A stretch of 17,681 nucleotides of DNA, from NCBI GenBank assembly GCA_014380605.1, contig JACMJO010000183.1:1-17681 (forward strand). Direction: 5' to 3'. Every line of letters starts with the position of its first letter. Position 1 is the stretch's first letter. This DNA is from Fimbriimonadaceae bacterium. GTDB lineage: Bacteria > Armatimonadota > Fimbriimonadia > Fimbriimonadales > Fimbriimonadaceae. The position numbers were made by a program, and so were the translations under genes. The notes beneath the pieces are model-generated. The model worked only from the letters and a program-made list of their open reading frames with translations, was not told where the DNA came from and made no database searches. Positions 1-6,635 of the stretch are shown here, one piece after another.

Positions 1-297
1 CGCAAACCGCACGAGGTCGTTTCTAACCTCATTCCAAGAATGCCAGAGATCGTCGTCGACACCTGGGAGGGATCGGCCCGTGCCGAAACTAGAGAGCTGG
101 CGGGGCGACCCGTTATCGCGGTGAACAAGAACCACCCAGCCTATAGCGCTGCCAACGCAAGATTCGCAATTGCTGAAGCCGCCATTTTTGAGGCGATACG
201 CGCTGGGGGTGGGCTTTCGGATATCGACGAATACCTTTCGGAAGCCGACCAAGCTCTTGCTCTTTGGGCCGAATTGCAGGTGGGCGCCGATGCATGA
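1..297 (+). CDS. 3' end of an unknown protein (partial, cut by window edge)
   Basis: The frame is open from base 1, so an internal ATG at 40 is probably not the true start and only about the last 98 residues are visible. The visible part contains a basic stretch with the motif NKNHPAY (about 30 residues into the part after base 40). A hydrophobic/acidic helical region follows (FAIAEAAIFEAIR, then DIDEYL). The pattern 'small-residue strand, N-x-x-HP-aromatic, then alanine-rich helix' resembles the C-terminal part of some GHKL/HATPase-like ATP-binding proteins, but the ATP-binding motifs themselves are not in view, so this is only a hint. The stop overlaps the start of the next gene by 8 bases (ATGCATGA), implying translational coupling. 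Confidence 0.55.
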   Translation, partial: RKPHEVVSNLIPRMPEIVVDTWEGSARAETRELAGRPVIAVNKNHPAYSAANARFAIAEAAIFEAIRAGGGLSDIDEYLSEADQALALWAELQVGADA

Positions 298-676
298 TTG
301 GGCTAGCGGCCATCAGGTTGACCGGATGACGAGTCTTCTAATCCGCATCATCCGGGAGATGATGCTTTTCAGAGCAAATGAAACCCACAGGCCCAAGATG
401 TTGATCAACTTGGGCTACGCATCTGCATCCTGGTCCCAGGTAGCAGGGACGAATTGGACTACGTCCAGCCTCCTTTATCTCGATCGGGAAAAACCCTTCA
501 ATCGATGCGAGTTGCTGGCGGCAGCATGGGTCATCCCCGGCGTCGTCAAAGTTGAGCTGGACAAGAAACCTCGGTGGAAGACAATTGTTCGTTGTCAGTA
601 TGACTGCGCGGTTCTAGACGACTTCAGCTTCATTTACGCGCTTTTCACCCTCATCGAGCCAGGATGGATCGACTAG
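290..676 (+). CDS. Unknown 128-aa protein coupled to the upstream gene
   Basis: I chose the ATG at 290 because it overlaps the preceding stop in the arrangement ATGCATGA and has an AGGTGG-like ribosome site a few bases upstream. The open frame extends further left, but only inside the previous gene. The product has no signal peptide or clear membrane segment. It is mixed alpha/beta in composition, with a positively charged first third (RIIREMM, then ETHRPK) and a C-terminal hydrophobic stretch (FSFIYALFTLIEPGW). I do not recognise a family. Coupling suggests it is made together with the upstream protein. Its neighbours to the right are integrase genes, so it may lie just outside or inside an integrated element; no att site was seen. 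Confidence 0.5.
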   Translation: MHDWASGHQVDRMTSLLIRIIREMMLFRANETHRPKMLINLGYASASWSQVAGTNWTTSSLLYLDREKPFNRCELLAAAWVIPGVVKVELDKKPRWKTIVRCQYDCAVLDDFSFIYALFTLIEPGWID

Positions 677-860
677 CGCCTCCACAAAAGAAGTAGCGAA
701 AGCGAAATCTTTCACTGACAACTTCGACAGAAGAGTTGAGTGCTGTTAAGCTCGCAATTGGGTTCGCCTAGGCCGCTCGCCACTTTTTTTTAAGATTTTT
801 CGCCATTTTTCGCTGCGTGCGACATGACTACTAACAAGCCAGGACAGGGGCGTTAGAAAT

Positions 861-1193
861 GTGAAGCAATGCGAACTAATCGGGCAAGGAAATCTGCCAA
901 TGAGGCTTGCCCTTGCTGCGTGCTTAACGGGCATCCCGGAAAGTTCGCTTCGAGAAAAAATCTATTGCGGCGAGCTTCAAGCGAAGCGTGACGGAAAGTG
1001 TTATCTCATTTCGCCCGACCACCTCTGGACATGGTTCAAGGACTTACAGGATGTTAAACCATCAAAACTCTCAAAGAAAACGACAACCGGATTACGAAGG
1101 AACGCTGGAAACGCTTCCGAGCGGCAAGCATCGATACATCGGACAAGTAATGGGCCAGCAAGTGCGAGGCTCTGCAAAGAGGACCTTGCGTGA
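861..1193 (+). CDS. Excisionase-like helix-turn-helix DNA-binding protein
   Basis: The region from about residue 15 to 60 matches the layout of MerR/excisionase-type winged HTH domains. It has LALAACLTGIPESSLREKI, then a G-E-L turn, K-R-D-G-K, a hydrophobic strand (CYLISPDHL) and WTWFKDL. Such proteins bind at att sites or promoters and usually sit just before a tyrosine recombinase, as here. Two starts are possible. GTG 861 has AGGGG ten bases upstream. ATG 900 has AAGGA nine bases upstream and begins right at the HTH. The last 48 residues or so overlap the recombinase gene in another frame and look unstructured and basic. That tail may be accidental, or the two genes may once have been one frame. 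Function as a directionality or regulatory factor is inferred from position and fold. Confidence 0.65.
   Translation: MKQCELIGQGNLPMRLALAACLTGIPESSLREKIYCGELQAKRDGKCYLISPDHLWTWFKDLQDVKPSKLSKKTTTGLRRNAGNASERQASIHRTSNGPASARLCKEDLA
1038..1042 (+). promoter_or_regulatory. Ribosome binding site deciding the integrase start
   Basis: AAGGA lies 8 bases before the ATG at 1051. The more upstream in-frame ATG at 988 has no comparable site and lies deep inside the HTH domain of the preceding gene. Confidence 0.55.
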
Positions 1194-2307
1194 TGCAAAG
1201 GTTGATTACAAATCGAAAGTTCAAGCGATTCTTGCCCCGACGCAAGCGGAAAGCGCGATCGTGCAAAGAGTGCATGAGTACATCGATCTTATCCTCAATG
1301 GTGCCTATAAGAAGCGGATTTCGCAGGGGACACTTGCCCCCAGTACATGGCAGCTGTATGAGCAGGTGTTGCGCCTAAACATAGCCAGCAGCAGCTTGGG
1401 AAGAAAAGCCCTGCATGAAGTAACTCCTGGCGATATCGAAAGTTGGGCGGGCCAGCTTACGACGATTGAGCGACGCAATAGGCGTGGGGTTCTGGTCTCA
1501 CCGTCCGGCCCGATGGCTAATTCCACAAAAAGGCGCTACATCGGGATGTTAGGTGGATTCTTCGAGCATGCCCGCGTCAAGGATAAAGTGATTCTGGTGA
1601 ACCCCGTGAACGACTGCGAGAAGCCAGAATTTGTCGAGGCTGAATACAGGATTCTTTCCGCAGCTGAGTGTGAGGAAATCATGCTCCTGAGTGATAAGGA
1701 GAATCCAAATCAGGCAAGCCATGAGGCGGAGAAAGACCGCCGAAGGCGAAGCAATCGGCGTCGCCGCCTAATCCTTCTTCTCGGATTGCATGGGTTCGGA
1801 CCCGCAGAAATGTGCGGCCTCCGGTACGAAGACGTCGATGGCGACGGTATCGATCTTAAGCGCCAACGTCAGCGACTGCGGAATCTCGGCGTCCTCGAAC
1901 GTGACCGCCTAAAGACGAAAGATCGTAAGGCTTGGGTGGCGATCGATGAGGACTTGAAAACCATGCTCAGCGAGCAGAAGGTTGGCTACGTACTCGAAAC
2001 CAGCCGCGGCGGTGCCACGGAGCCGAGTAATTTACGCCGCACGTTTACGGGGATGGTGACAGGGACCAAGTTCGAAGGAATGAAACCTTACGATCTGCGT
2101 CATACCTTTGCAATGCGTCTGCTAGAAGCGGGTGTTGACGTGAAGACGGCGGCGGAAATGATGCGCCATTCGGTCGAGGTGTTTCTTCGGCGTTACGTCC
2201 GCAGCGATCGCAGTAGGAAAGTAGACGCTATCAAGAAGCTCAGGGCTGATAGAGACGCCAGGATGGACGTGCGTAAGGACCAGGAGAATGGCAATGATCA
2301 AATCTGA
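1051..2307 (+). CDS. Tyrosine recombinase / integrase
   Basis: A 418-aa site-specific recombinase of phage-integrase type. An N-terminal AP2/arm-binding-like segment (residues ~17-55, with GKHRYIGQVMG) is followed by a helical core-binding (SAM-like) domain (~70-180) and the catalytic domain (~200-395). Visible catalytic features are the beta-hairpin lysine region LKTKDRKAWVAID (~288-299), box II PYDLRHTFA with R350 and H351, the H of MRHS (H373) and the nucleophile candidate Y382 in RRYVRSD. The first box reads HGFGPAEMCGLRYEDV, so the usual catalytic Arg of 'G-L-R-x-x-E' is Gly250; this may impair activity or mark a variant family. Tyr347 in place of the box II His is common in phage integrases. 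The gene overlaps the HTH gene by 143 bases out of frame, and its last 14 bases overlap the next gene. Confidence 0.9.
   Translation: MLNHQNSQRKRQPDYEGTLETLPSGKHRYIGQVMGQQVRGSAKRTLRDAKVDYKSKVQAILAPTQAESAIVQRVHEYIDLILNGAYKKRISQGTLAPSTWQLYEQVLRLNIASSSLGRKALHEVTPGDIESWAGQLTTIERRNRRGVLVSPSGPMANSTKRRYIGMLGGFFEHARVKDKVILVNPVNDCEKPEFVEAEYRILSAAECEEIMLLSDKENPNQASHEAEKDRRRRSNRRRRLILLLGLHGFGPAEMCGLRYEDVDGDGIDLKRQRQRLRNLGVLERDRLKTKDRKAWVAIDEDLKTMLSEQKVGYVLETSRGGATEPSNLRRTFTGMVTGTKFEGMKPYDLRHTFAMRLLEAGVDVKTAAEMMRHSVEVFLRRYVRSDRSRKVDAIKKLRADRDARMDVRKDQENGNDQI
2282..2286 (+). promoter_or_regulatory. Ribosome binding site deciding the start of the 176-aa protein
   Basis: AGGAG sits inside the end of the integrase gene. 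It is 1 base from the ATG at 2288 but 7 bases from the ATG at 2294, so 2294 is the better start. Confidence 0.55.
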
Positions 2308-2824
2308 ACGAATCAAGTTCGCAATTTACTTTAATCCTGCTTGGCTGGATCGCCATGAAGTGGAGGAGAACGTCTGTCTCGTAAGTATTCCCTCCTATAC
2401 CTACCGCCTTTACGCAATTGCTCGCACCACAGACGCAGGAGTGCTGTATGAACCTCTCTATGCAATGCTGATGGATAGGGAGCCGAGGATCAAGGTTCTG
2501 AAAGATTGCGAAAAGTGGGCTGTGGGCGACGAGGTGGAACTCGGTTACGAACTCCCTGAATTCTTCCCCCTTCAAGTACTGGATGAATCCAGCGCATGGG
2601 TTGAGGTACGTGCGGTTCCGCACCTCGTGCTGTACAACCCAGAAGAAGAAAATGACGAGCAATCTGGCCTTGCTATAGGCTATACCCTCCCGGAGATTAA
2701 AAAGGCCGAGGAAATTTCCTGGGGCCCAGACCTCGCTGAGGCATTACCACACATGATGCGGACCATTTATCGCAAGGACAGGAACAACCTATTCCTTCCG
2801 CAGTTCTTCCTCTGGACATATTGA
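2294..2824 (+). CDS. Unknown 176-aa protein, last gene of the integrase unit
   Basis: The start at 2294 is set by AGGAG seven bases upstream; the gene overlaps the integrase end by 14 bases, so the two are almost certainly co-translated. The protein is acidic and soluble-looking, with no signal peptide or membrane segment. Its N-terminal half is rich in beta-prone and aromatic residues (IKFAIYFNPAW, then VCLVSIPSYTYRLYAIA). An acidic middle (GDEVELGYELPEFF) and an E-rich loop (NPEEENDEQ) follow, and it ends in FLPQFFLWTY. I recognise no family. Being downstream of, and coupled to, a recombinase and followed by a terminator, it may be a cargo gene or an accessory factor of the integrated element. 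No catalytic motif is visible. Confidence 0.6.
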   Translation: MIKSERIKFAIYFNPAWLDRHEVEENVCLVSIPSYTYRLYAIARTTDAGVLYEPLYAMLMDREPRIKVLKDCEKWAVGDEVELGYELPEFFPLQVLDESSAWVEVRAVPHLVLYNPEEENDEQSGLAIGYTLPEIKKAEEISWGPDLAEALPHMMRTIYRKDRNNLFLPQFFLWTY

Positions 2825-2831
2825 CCGCTGG

Positions 2832-2861
2832 CCTCGGGCGCCCCGAAGCGCCCGAGGTTTT
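2832..2861 (+). terminator. Rho-independent terminator of the integrase unit
   Basis: A perfect 10-bp stem (CCTCGGGCGC / GCGCCCGAGG) with a 6-base loop is followed by TTTT, eight bases after the stop of the preceding gene. Confidence 0.85.
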
Positions 2862-2929
2862 CGAACTAGACTACGCCTCGGAATGTCCCCTTGGAACTGG
2901 GTGAACGGCTTGCCGCCGTCGAAAAGTGG

Positions 2930-2982
2930 CCCATGACATTTGCGACTGTGGGGAGGTCACCGGTCATGTGGTCCATACAGTG
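2930..2982 (-). repeat. Possible solitary end of an IS481-like element
   Basis: Read on the minus strand from 2982, the sequence begins TGTATGGACCACATGACCGG. This has the same style as the end at 13527-13582, which on the minus strand begins TGTATAGACCGGGCACATTG. No transposase lies next to it. The whole stretch 2862-3072 has no gene that I can support. It also contains two direct copies of GTCACCGGT (2956-2964 and 2982-2990), 26 bp apart. Confidence 0.25.
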
Positions 2983-3072
2983 TCACCGGTTCGTAGGATC
3001 TAGCTTTTAAGATGATTGCACTGCAGTTGCGATGAGTGATAAGTTGATGGATGGGTTGCGGATTGAAGAGGC

Positions 3073-3107
3073 GTGGCCAGCGCATGGATTGTAGCTGGCC
3101 ACTTTTT
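3073..3107 (+). terminator. Hairpin with T-tract (orphan terminator)
   Basis: A 9-bp stem (GTGGCCAGC / GCTGGCCAC) around a 12-base loop, followed by TTTTT. No intact plus-strand gene ends nearby, so it may be a leftover of a lost gene. Confidence 0.55.
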
Positions 3108-3109
3108 AT

Positions 3110-3318
3110 CTAGGGTGATACAGCCTCCAAAGCATGATCAGTCAAGGACATCTCATCGAAGCCTCCTACGTCCACATGGGTTCCGGGCACATAGCTCTCC
3201 CACTCCTTTCGGCTGAAGACCCAAAACAACGCTGGCATCACTACTTGACTCAAGAAGGTGCTGAAGACGAGTCCGCCAAGAATGACTACTGCGATCGGCT
3301 GAAGCAGTTCCTTGCCCG
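3110..3318 (-). pseudogene. C-terminal remnant of a CzcA/CusA-type RND efflux pump
   Basis: The minus-strand frame reads GPGKELLQPIAVVILGGLVF, then STFLSQVVMPALFWVFSRKE. This is the last transmembrane helix region of heavy-metal RND pumps ('G-x-E-x-x-x-P-x-A-x-x-x-x-G-G-L-x-S-x-x-L-x-x-x-x-x-P'). The remaining roughly 1000 residues of such a pump are absent. The frame opens only at about 3352, where it meets a different fragment. The stop is at 3110-3112. It is a dead fragment, useful only as a sign that a metal-efflux gene was once here or was moved here. Confidence 0.7.
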
Positions 3319-3352
3319 GTCCCCTTACTGATGTACAGGTTTCGCTCCGCAA

Positions 3353-3499
3353 TCAGGGCATAACCCGGATTGCCAGTGCCGATGCCGCGGCACCGCCCGC
3401 AAAGCCTAATGTGGAAGCGAAGGCCCCCGCCGTAATGAGCGGTCCAACACCAGGAATGAAGAAGGCGGCCGTGAGCGACACCGTCACGGCCAGCTTCAT
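3353..3499 (-). pseudogene. Glycine-zipper membrane fragment (general-stress-like)
   Basis: A 48-residue frame contains FFIPGVGPLITAGAFASTLG followed by FAGGAAASALAIR. The 'IPG-x-GP-hydrophobic-x-AG ... GGAA' pattern is typical of glycine-zipper segments in YflT/general-stress-like membrane-associated proteins. The frame stays open upstream to about 3565 without a clear start; an ATG at 3499 has GGAAG directly against it, too close for a normal site. I treat it as a remnant; a real 48-aa membrane peptide is possible. It abuts the RND fragment, so the junction near 3350 joins two unrelated gene ends. Confidence 0.35.
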
Positions 3500-3569
3500 C
3501 TTCCGAACACAGAGGGCCGCGATACGGACTCTTGCTGATGTCTTTCGACAACCAAGATGAAGTGGATTT

Positions 3570-3592
3570 AGGGGCGGCTGCGAACCGCCCTT
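3570..3592 (-). terminator. Weak hairpin downstream of the ferritin-like gene
   Basis: A 6-bp GC stem (GGGCGG / CCGCCC, extended by an A-T and a G-U pair) lies 18 bases beyond the stop of the minus-strand gene. There is no good T-tract, so it is a weak or Rho-assisted terminator at best. Confidence 0.4.
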
Positions 3593-3609
3593 GGTGTTAA
3601 AGTATCAGG

Positions 3610-4509
3610 CTAGCTGATGGCTCCGTTCAACCCATTGGGGAAGAAGCCGCCCGAACCGCTGCCGCCCAGGTAGACGATGCTCAGCACTTGAGCCGTCGTT
3701 CTCGAGTAGGCCAAGCCGTTGGCATCGGTGGGAACGATATTCGCCACGCCTCCGGCAGTAACGCCTTGATCCAGATCGCTGGCTCCATCGACGCTATCTC
3801 GAAGATCGGAAAGCGCCTGGGTCGTGGTGACCGCAGATCCTCCAATATTGTAGATAACGGTTCGAATCACGCCAGCATGATAAGCCTCTACGGCAAGAAT
3901 CCCGGCCGCCGCCTCCAGAGTCGCGCTGCTATCGATCAGGGCGGCGGCACCTTTGTAGGCGGTGACGCCCACATCTTCGAACACGAACGCCCCGATTAGG
4001 AAGTTGACTTCGTTGGCATAGGGATCAAAACTTGGCCCCAATCCGGCCGCTGAGGCAGCGGCATCGAAGCTTGTGTCGAGGTTAATTACTGGTCTTGAGA
4101 CAGCTGCACCGCCCAATGCTGACCGGAGAAATCGCACATGGGCCAATTCGTCCGCCGCGATCTCATTGGCATATTCCTGGAATGCGGTGGTGGCAAATGG
4201 CACTGCCGAGCCACCCGTCACAGCACCGGGGTTTGCTCCCACATCTGCGGCCTGTAAGCCTAGTCCCGTCGTGGCTCTCAAGTAGTACTCGGCCTCCAGG
4301 TATTCGAGGTTCAGAGCGAAGTTCAGAATGTCCGCGTCGGATACGCCGCCGCTGTTACTACTTCCTCCACTTCCGCCACAACCTGCCAGTAGGCCTCCGG
4401 CACCCATTGCAACAGCCCCGCCAAGCATCGTTTTGAGCAGGTTCCGCCGCTCGAAACGAGCTTCGAGAATGCTTTCCTTTGCTTGTAAAAGATCATTTGT
4501 AACGCTCAT
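3610..4509 (-). CDS. Exported ferritin-like domain lipoprotein (copy 1)
   Basis: A 299-aa protein. The N-terminus has a twin-arginine-like motif (ERRNLLK, R21-R22), a hydrophobic Gly/Ala stretch and a lipobox LLAGC with C44, then a Gly/Ser linker. It should therefore be a Tat-exported lipoprotein on the outer face of the membrane. Residues ~58-220 form a ferritin-like four-helix domain (Ferritin_2 type). Candidate diiron ligands are E69 (FALNLEYLE), E121-x-x-H124 (ADELAHVRF), E178 (FEDVGVTAY) and E208-x-x-H211 (AVEAYHAG). The protein ends in a Gly-rich segment GSGSGGFFPNGLNG. ATG 4509 is chosen over TTG 4512 because AGGAG is 5 bases from the ATG but only 2 from the TTG. Substrate is unknown; iron, manganese or peroxide chemistry is inferred. 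A paralog lies at 10807. Confidence 0.85.
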   Translation of the reverse strand: MSVTNDLLQAKESILEARFERRNLLKTMLGGAVAMGAGGLLAGCGGSGGSSNSGGVSDADILNFALNLEYLEAEYYLRATTGLGLQAADVGANPGAVTGGSAVPFATTAFQEYANEIAADELAHVRFLRSALGGAAVSRPVINLDTSFDAAASAAGLGPSFDPYANEVNFLIGAFVFEDVGVTAYKGAAALIDSSATLEAAAGILAVEAYHAGVIRTVIYNIGGSAVTTTQALSDLRDSVDGASDLDQGVTAGGVANIVPTDANGLAYSRTTAQVLSIVYLGGSGSGGFFPNGLNGAIS

Positions 4510-4521
4510 CAATTCTCCTTT

Positions 4522-4533
4522 CGCAATATTGCG
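4522..4533. promoter_or_regulatory. 12-bp perfect palindrome before the ferritin-like gene
   Basis: CGCAATATTGCG lies just before the ribosome site of the minus-strand gene. The overlapping string ATATTGCGACCT (4526-4537) recurs at 10541-10552, next to the start of another minus-strand gene. It could be an operator or leader hairpin. Confidence 0.35.
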
Positions 4534-4686
4534 ACCTTGTCCAGTCTTCGTTAAATTGAAACAGCAAGATAAGCGATGCTCATTGCAAGTAATTTTTCGC
4601 CAGACTCAGATGTTGAAAAACGCCTGCAAGCGCACGACATTCCTCGATAAGTTAAACTAGCTGAGGTTTCTGCGGATGACTAGTCG

Positions 4687-4746
4687 GTTAGTTAACGTCC
4701 ATCAACTAACTGTCGCATTTATGGTGTCCATGAACTCATGGACGCC
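4687..4746. repeat. Two tandem hairpins
   Basis: The first is GTTAGTT / AACTAAC with a 10-base loop (4687-4710). The second is GGTGTCCATG / CATGGACGCC, with one G-U pair, around AACT (4723-4746). Neither has a T-tract, so they are not terminators. They sit just before the mosaic of gene fragments. Together with 4510-4686, where I see no gene, they form the spacer upstream of the ferritin-like gene. Confidence 0.45.
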
Positions 4747-4752
4747 AACACA

Positions 4753-4889
4753 GACATTCCACGGCATTCAGGAGCCATCTGGCAGACCAAGGACAGCCGC
4801 GAATCCGGTCGCCAAGAACCTTCTCGTTTTATCTGATTTCGCCTTGCTCAGTTTGGAGGGTGCACGTCGATCGTCGAAGCTGAGGACGG
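4753..4889. pseudogene. Rearranged mosaic of FAD/Rieske gene pieces
   Basis: Four consecutive blocks each match a different part of the gene at 8817-10397, in changing orientation. 4753-4799 matches 10095-10141 in the same orientation, with about 5 differences. 4800-4835 is the reverse complement of 9856-9891, with one difference. 4836-4865 is the reverse complement of 9461-9490, with one difference. 4866-4889 matches 9437-9460 in the same orientation, with 3 differences. The blocks abut without filler. No continuous frame results, so it is non-coding debris or a rearrangement product. Confidence 0.8.
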
Positions 4890-5050
4890 AAGCGGAACAC
4901 CTGCTTCCCGGACGATCGGTTACCGACTTTGTGCCCCGGATCGTTTAGTTGTTTGGCCTTTAGCCCAACAAACGGTCCATGGGAACAACCGCACCTGCCA
5001 GGAACAATGTTGCAGCCCCTACGATGGGGAAGGAGCCGTGGCGATTGTCG
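4889..5050 (-). pseudogene. Inverted 5' remnant of a cytochrome paralog
   Basis: On the minus strand this encodes FPIVGAATLFLAGAVVPM in one frame, then GPFVGLKAKQLNDPGHKVGN and SSGKQVFRF in another. These match the signal region (FPLVGAISLFFTGAMLP) and the next segment of the cytochrome at 7096 (GPFVGLKAKKLNDPGHSVGN, GKQVFRF). At DNA level 4889-4980 corresponds to about 7219-7312 reversed. A frameshift or short deletion separates the signal part from the rest. Nothing of the heme-binding body remains. It abuts the FAD/Rieske mosaic directly. Confidence 0.75.
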
Positions 5051-5183
5051 CAAATGACGCACGAACGGCACCACCTAAACCAACGTTGTAAACTGCCCTA
5101 GCCAGGTTCCTGGAAGCTCGGCACTCAAATCGGTTTCGCTAAAGGCCGAGTTGCCAATGTCTCGGTTGCGCCATCAGAACAAG

Positions 5184-5345
5184 TCACGGTCCGTACGTCA
5201 GCTGGGCCTCATCCGCGATGATTTGCCCCTCGACTTCCTTGAACTCGGTGACGAGCATGTTTCGGAGGGATTGATCGACCTCGTGCAGAATAGATGGGAT
5301 TATACGCCTGGACAATAATGCGCGAACAAAATTGTGGTGCCCATG
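5184..5345 (-). pseudogene. C-terminal-looking fragment of an unknown gene, repeat copy 1
   Basis: The frame is open from beyond 5370 and reads NFVRALLSRRIIPSILHEVD, then QSLRNMLVTEFKEVEGQIIA, ending TYGP with a stop at 5184-5186. No credible start codon or ribosome site precedes it. Part of it (5210-5288) is duplicated at 6910-6988. Most differences between the copies are silent in this frame, so it was under protein-level selection before or after duplication. Family unknown. The stretch 5051-5183 has no gene I can support. Confidence 0.45.
5210..5288. repeat. 79-bp direct repeat, copy 1
   Basis: Matches 6910-6988 without gaps with about 7 differences. On the minus strand both encode LHEVDQSLRNMLV-x-E-x-KEVEGQIIAD. 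Confidence 0.8.
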
Positions 5346-5364
5346 CTTCTGCTGTGGTCCAGAT

Positions 5365-5399
5365 AAAAAAGCAGGAAGTCGATCAATGCGACTTCCTGC
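5365..5399 (-). terminator. Rho-independent terminator of the lactonase-like gene
   Basis: An 11-bp perfect stem (GCAGGAAGTCG / CGACTTCCTGC) with a 7-base loop is followed on the minus strand by TTTTTT. It lies about 30 bases past the stop at 5430. Confidence 0.85.
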
Positions 5400-5429
5400 A
5401 GCGGCTAATTCGCAGCCACTGAATCTAGG

Positions 5430-6587
5430 TTATAGCGCGGCCAAGCCAGACGGGCCATCCCCAGAATGAAATCCACTACCCACTCCGAAGATACCGAGCG
5501 CGGTAAGGCTGCCATCTGTTTCAACACGGTAACCAGCAATTCCTTCGCCTCCTCGCAGGAGGTTGTACAGATACCTGGTATCGGCATCGAATGCCAAGTC
5601 CGTGGGTTGACTCATTGCGCCGGAGAATCCGGCATCGGCGTCGATCAAGGTCGCGGTGCCATTGCTGCCAAGGGCATAGCTTGAGACAGTACCGTTGATG
5701 AAGTTGGCTACGTAGGCAAATTGTTGATCGTTCCTAATCACAATCCAGCAACCGTCTGTCTGCCCGTTCTTAGCCGAAATGGTTATAGGGGCAAGCATCC
5801 CGGTTCCCGTGTTCAGATCATACGAAGACACTCCCGTGTTGCCAAGCATGGGCAAGCCCGATTCGACGACGAACAAGCGGCCGTTGTTTTGAAAGTAGAG
5901 GGCAAATGGGCGCGGGCCAACGGAAGGGTTGGGGATCGGGTTGCTCAGCAACCCGCCAGCTTCCAATCGGAAAACATCGATCATGCTCCCAACTTTGTGG
6001 GTTACAACGATGGTATCGCCGGCAGGATTAAACCTCACCTCGCCGGGCACCGCGATCGGTGAACTTAACGCCCTGAAGGAGTTGGGGATCGCAGTTAACA
6101 TACCGTTCGGGGCCACAGTAAATCCGGTAATGCCATTTCCTGCTACCGAAGAGTCCAAGACGTAAGCAAGGCCGCCGGATAGAGTGATGCTGGTCGGTTG
6201 ATCCCCCGCATGGACCTTCTGAACAAACTTCAATTTGCTACCGAACACCGCAAAGACCGTCACATCGTCGCTGCCAGGATTGCAGGCATAAAGGAAGCGT
6301 CGGTCCCGGCTGAGGGTAAGACCGCCTTGGGTATCGAAGTCCACCCCTTGGCCATTGCCACGAGTTGAGTATGTGTGATTCAGCCGCAACGTGCCGTCCG
6401 CCGCGCGGCTAAAAGCGATCACCTCGTTCTCTTCGGCGTTGTTGGTCATCGCGAAAACCGCGCCAACTCCGTGTTTGTTCCCGTATTGCATTCCCAGGAC
6501 GACCGACGCTAGTGGGGTAGCAAGTGCCTGAGCGATTCCACTACTTACAAGAGCAATGAGAGTAAGGCGACTATATAGCTTATTCAT
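5430..6587 (-). CDS. Secreted lactonase-type beta-propeller protein
   Basis: A 385-aa protein beginning with a Sec signal peptide (residues 1-~23, MNKLYSRLTLIALVSSGIAQ followed by ALATPLA). The body consists of repeated propeller blades with the signature of the 6-phosphogluconolactonase/YVTN-like family. Examples are VIAFSRAADGTLRLNHTYST, LTLSRDRRFLYACNPGSDDV, ITGFTVAPNGMLTAIPNS, FNPAGDTIVV, IRNDQQFAYVANFINGTVSS and AFDADTRYLYNLLRGGEGIA. Its length fits a seven-bladed propeller. The start has GGAG five bases upstream. An exported member of this family is unlikely to be the cytosolic pentose-phosphate enzyme; such proteins often have unknown substrates. It is divergent from the cytochrome gene at 7096, separated by a spacer with an inverted repeat that lies upstream of both. 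Confidence 0.85.
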   Translation of the reverse strand: MNKLYSRLTLIALVSSGIAQALATPLASVVLGMQYGNKHGVGAVFAMTNNAEENEVIAFSRAADGTLRLNHTYSTRGNGQGVDFDTQGGLTLSRDRRFLYACNPGSDDVTVFAVFGSKLKFVQKVHAGDQPTSITLSGGLAYVLDSSVAGNGITGFTVAPNGMLTAIPNSFRALSSPIAVPGEVRFNPAGDTIVVTHKVGSMIDVFRLEAGGLLSNPIPNPSVGPRPFALYFQNNGRLFVVESGLPMLGNTGVSSYDLNTGTGMLAPITISAKNGQTDGCWIVIRNDQQFAYVANFINGTVSSYALGSNGTATLIDADAGFSGAMSQPTDLAFDADTRYLYNLLRGGEGIAGYRVETDGSLTALGIFGVGSGFHSGDGPSGLAAL

Positions 6588-6635
6588 TTCTTCTCCAATT
6601 CAAATCATGCGTCAAGGTGTCTTTGTAAACATCTG

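Noticed and set aside
677..860. Possible tRNA or attachment site next to the integrase
   Set aside because: No tRNA-like cloverleaf, T-loop or duplicated att-like core could be found; it is only a T-rich spacer.
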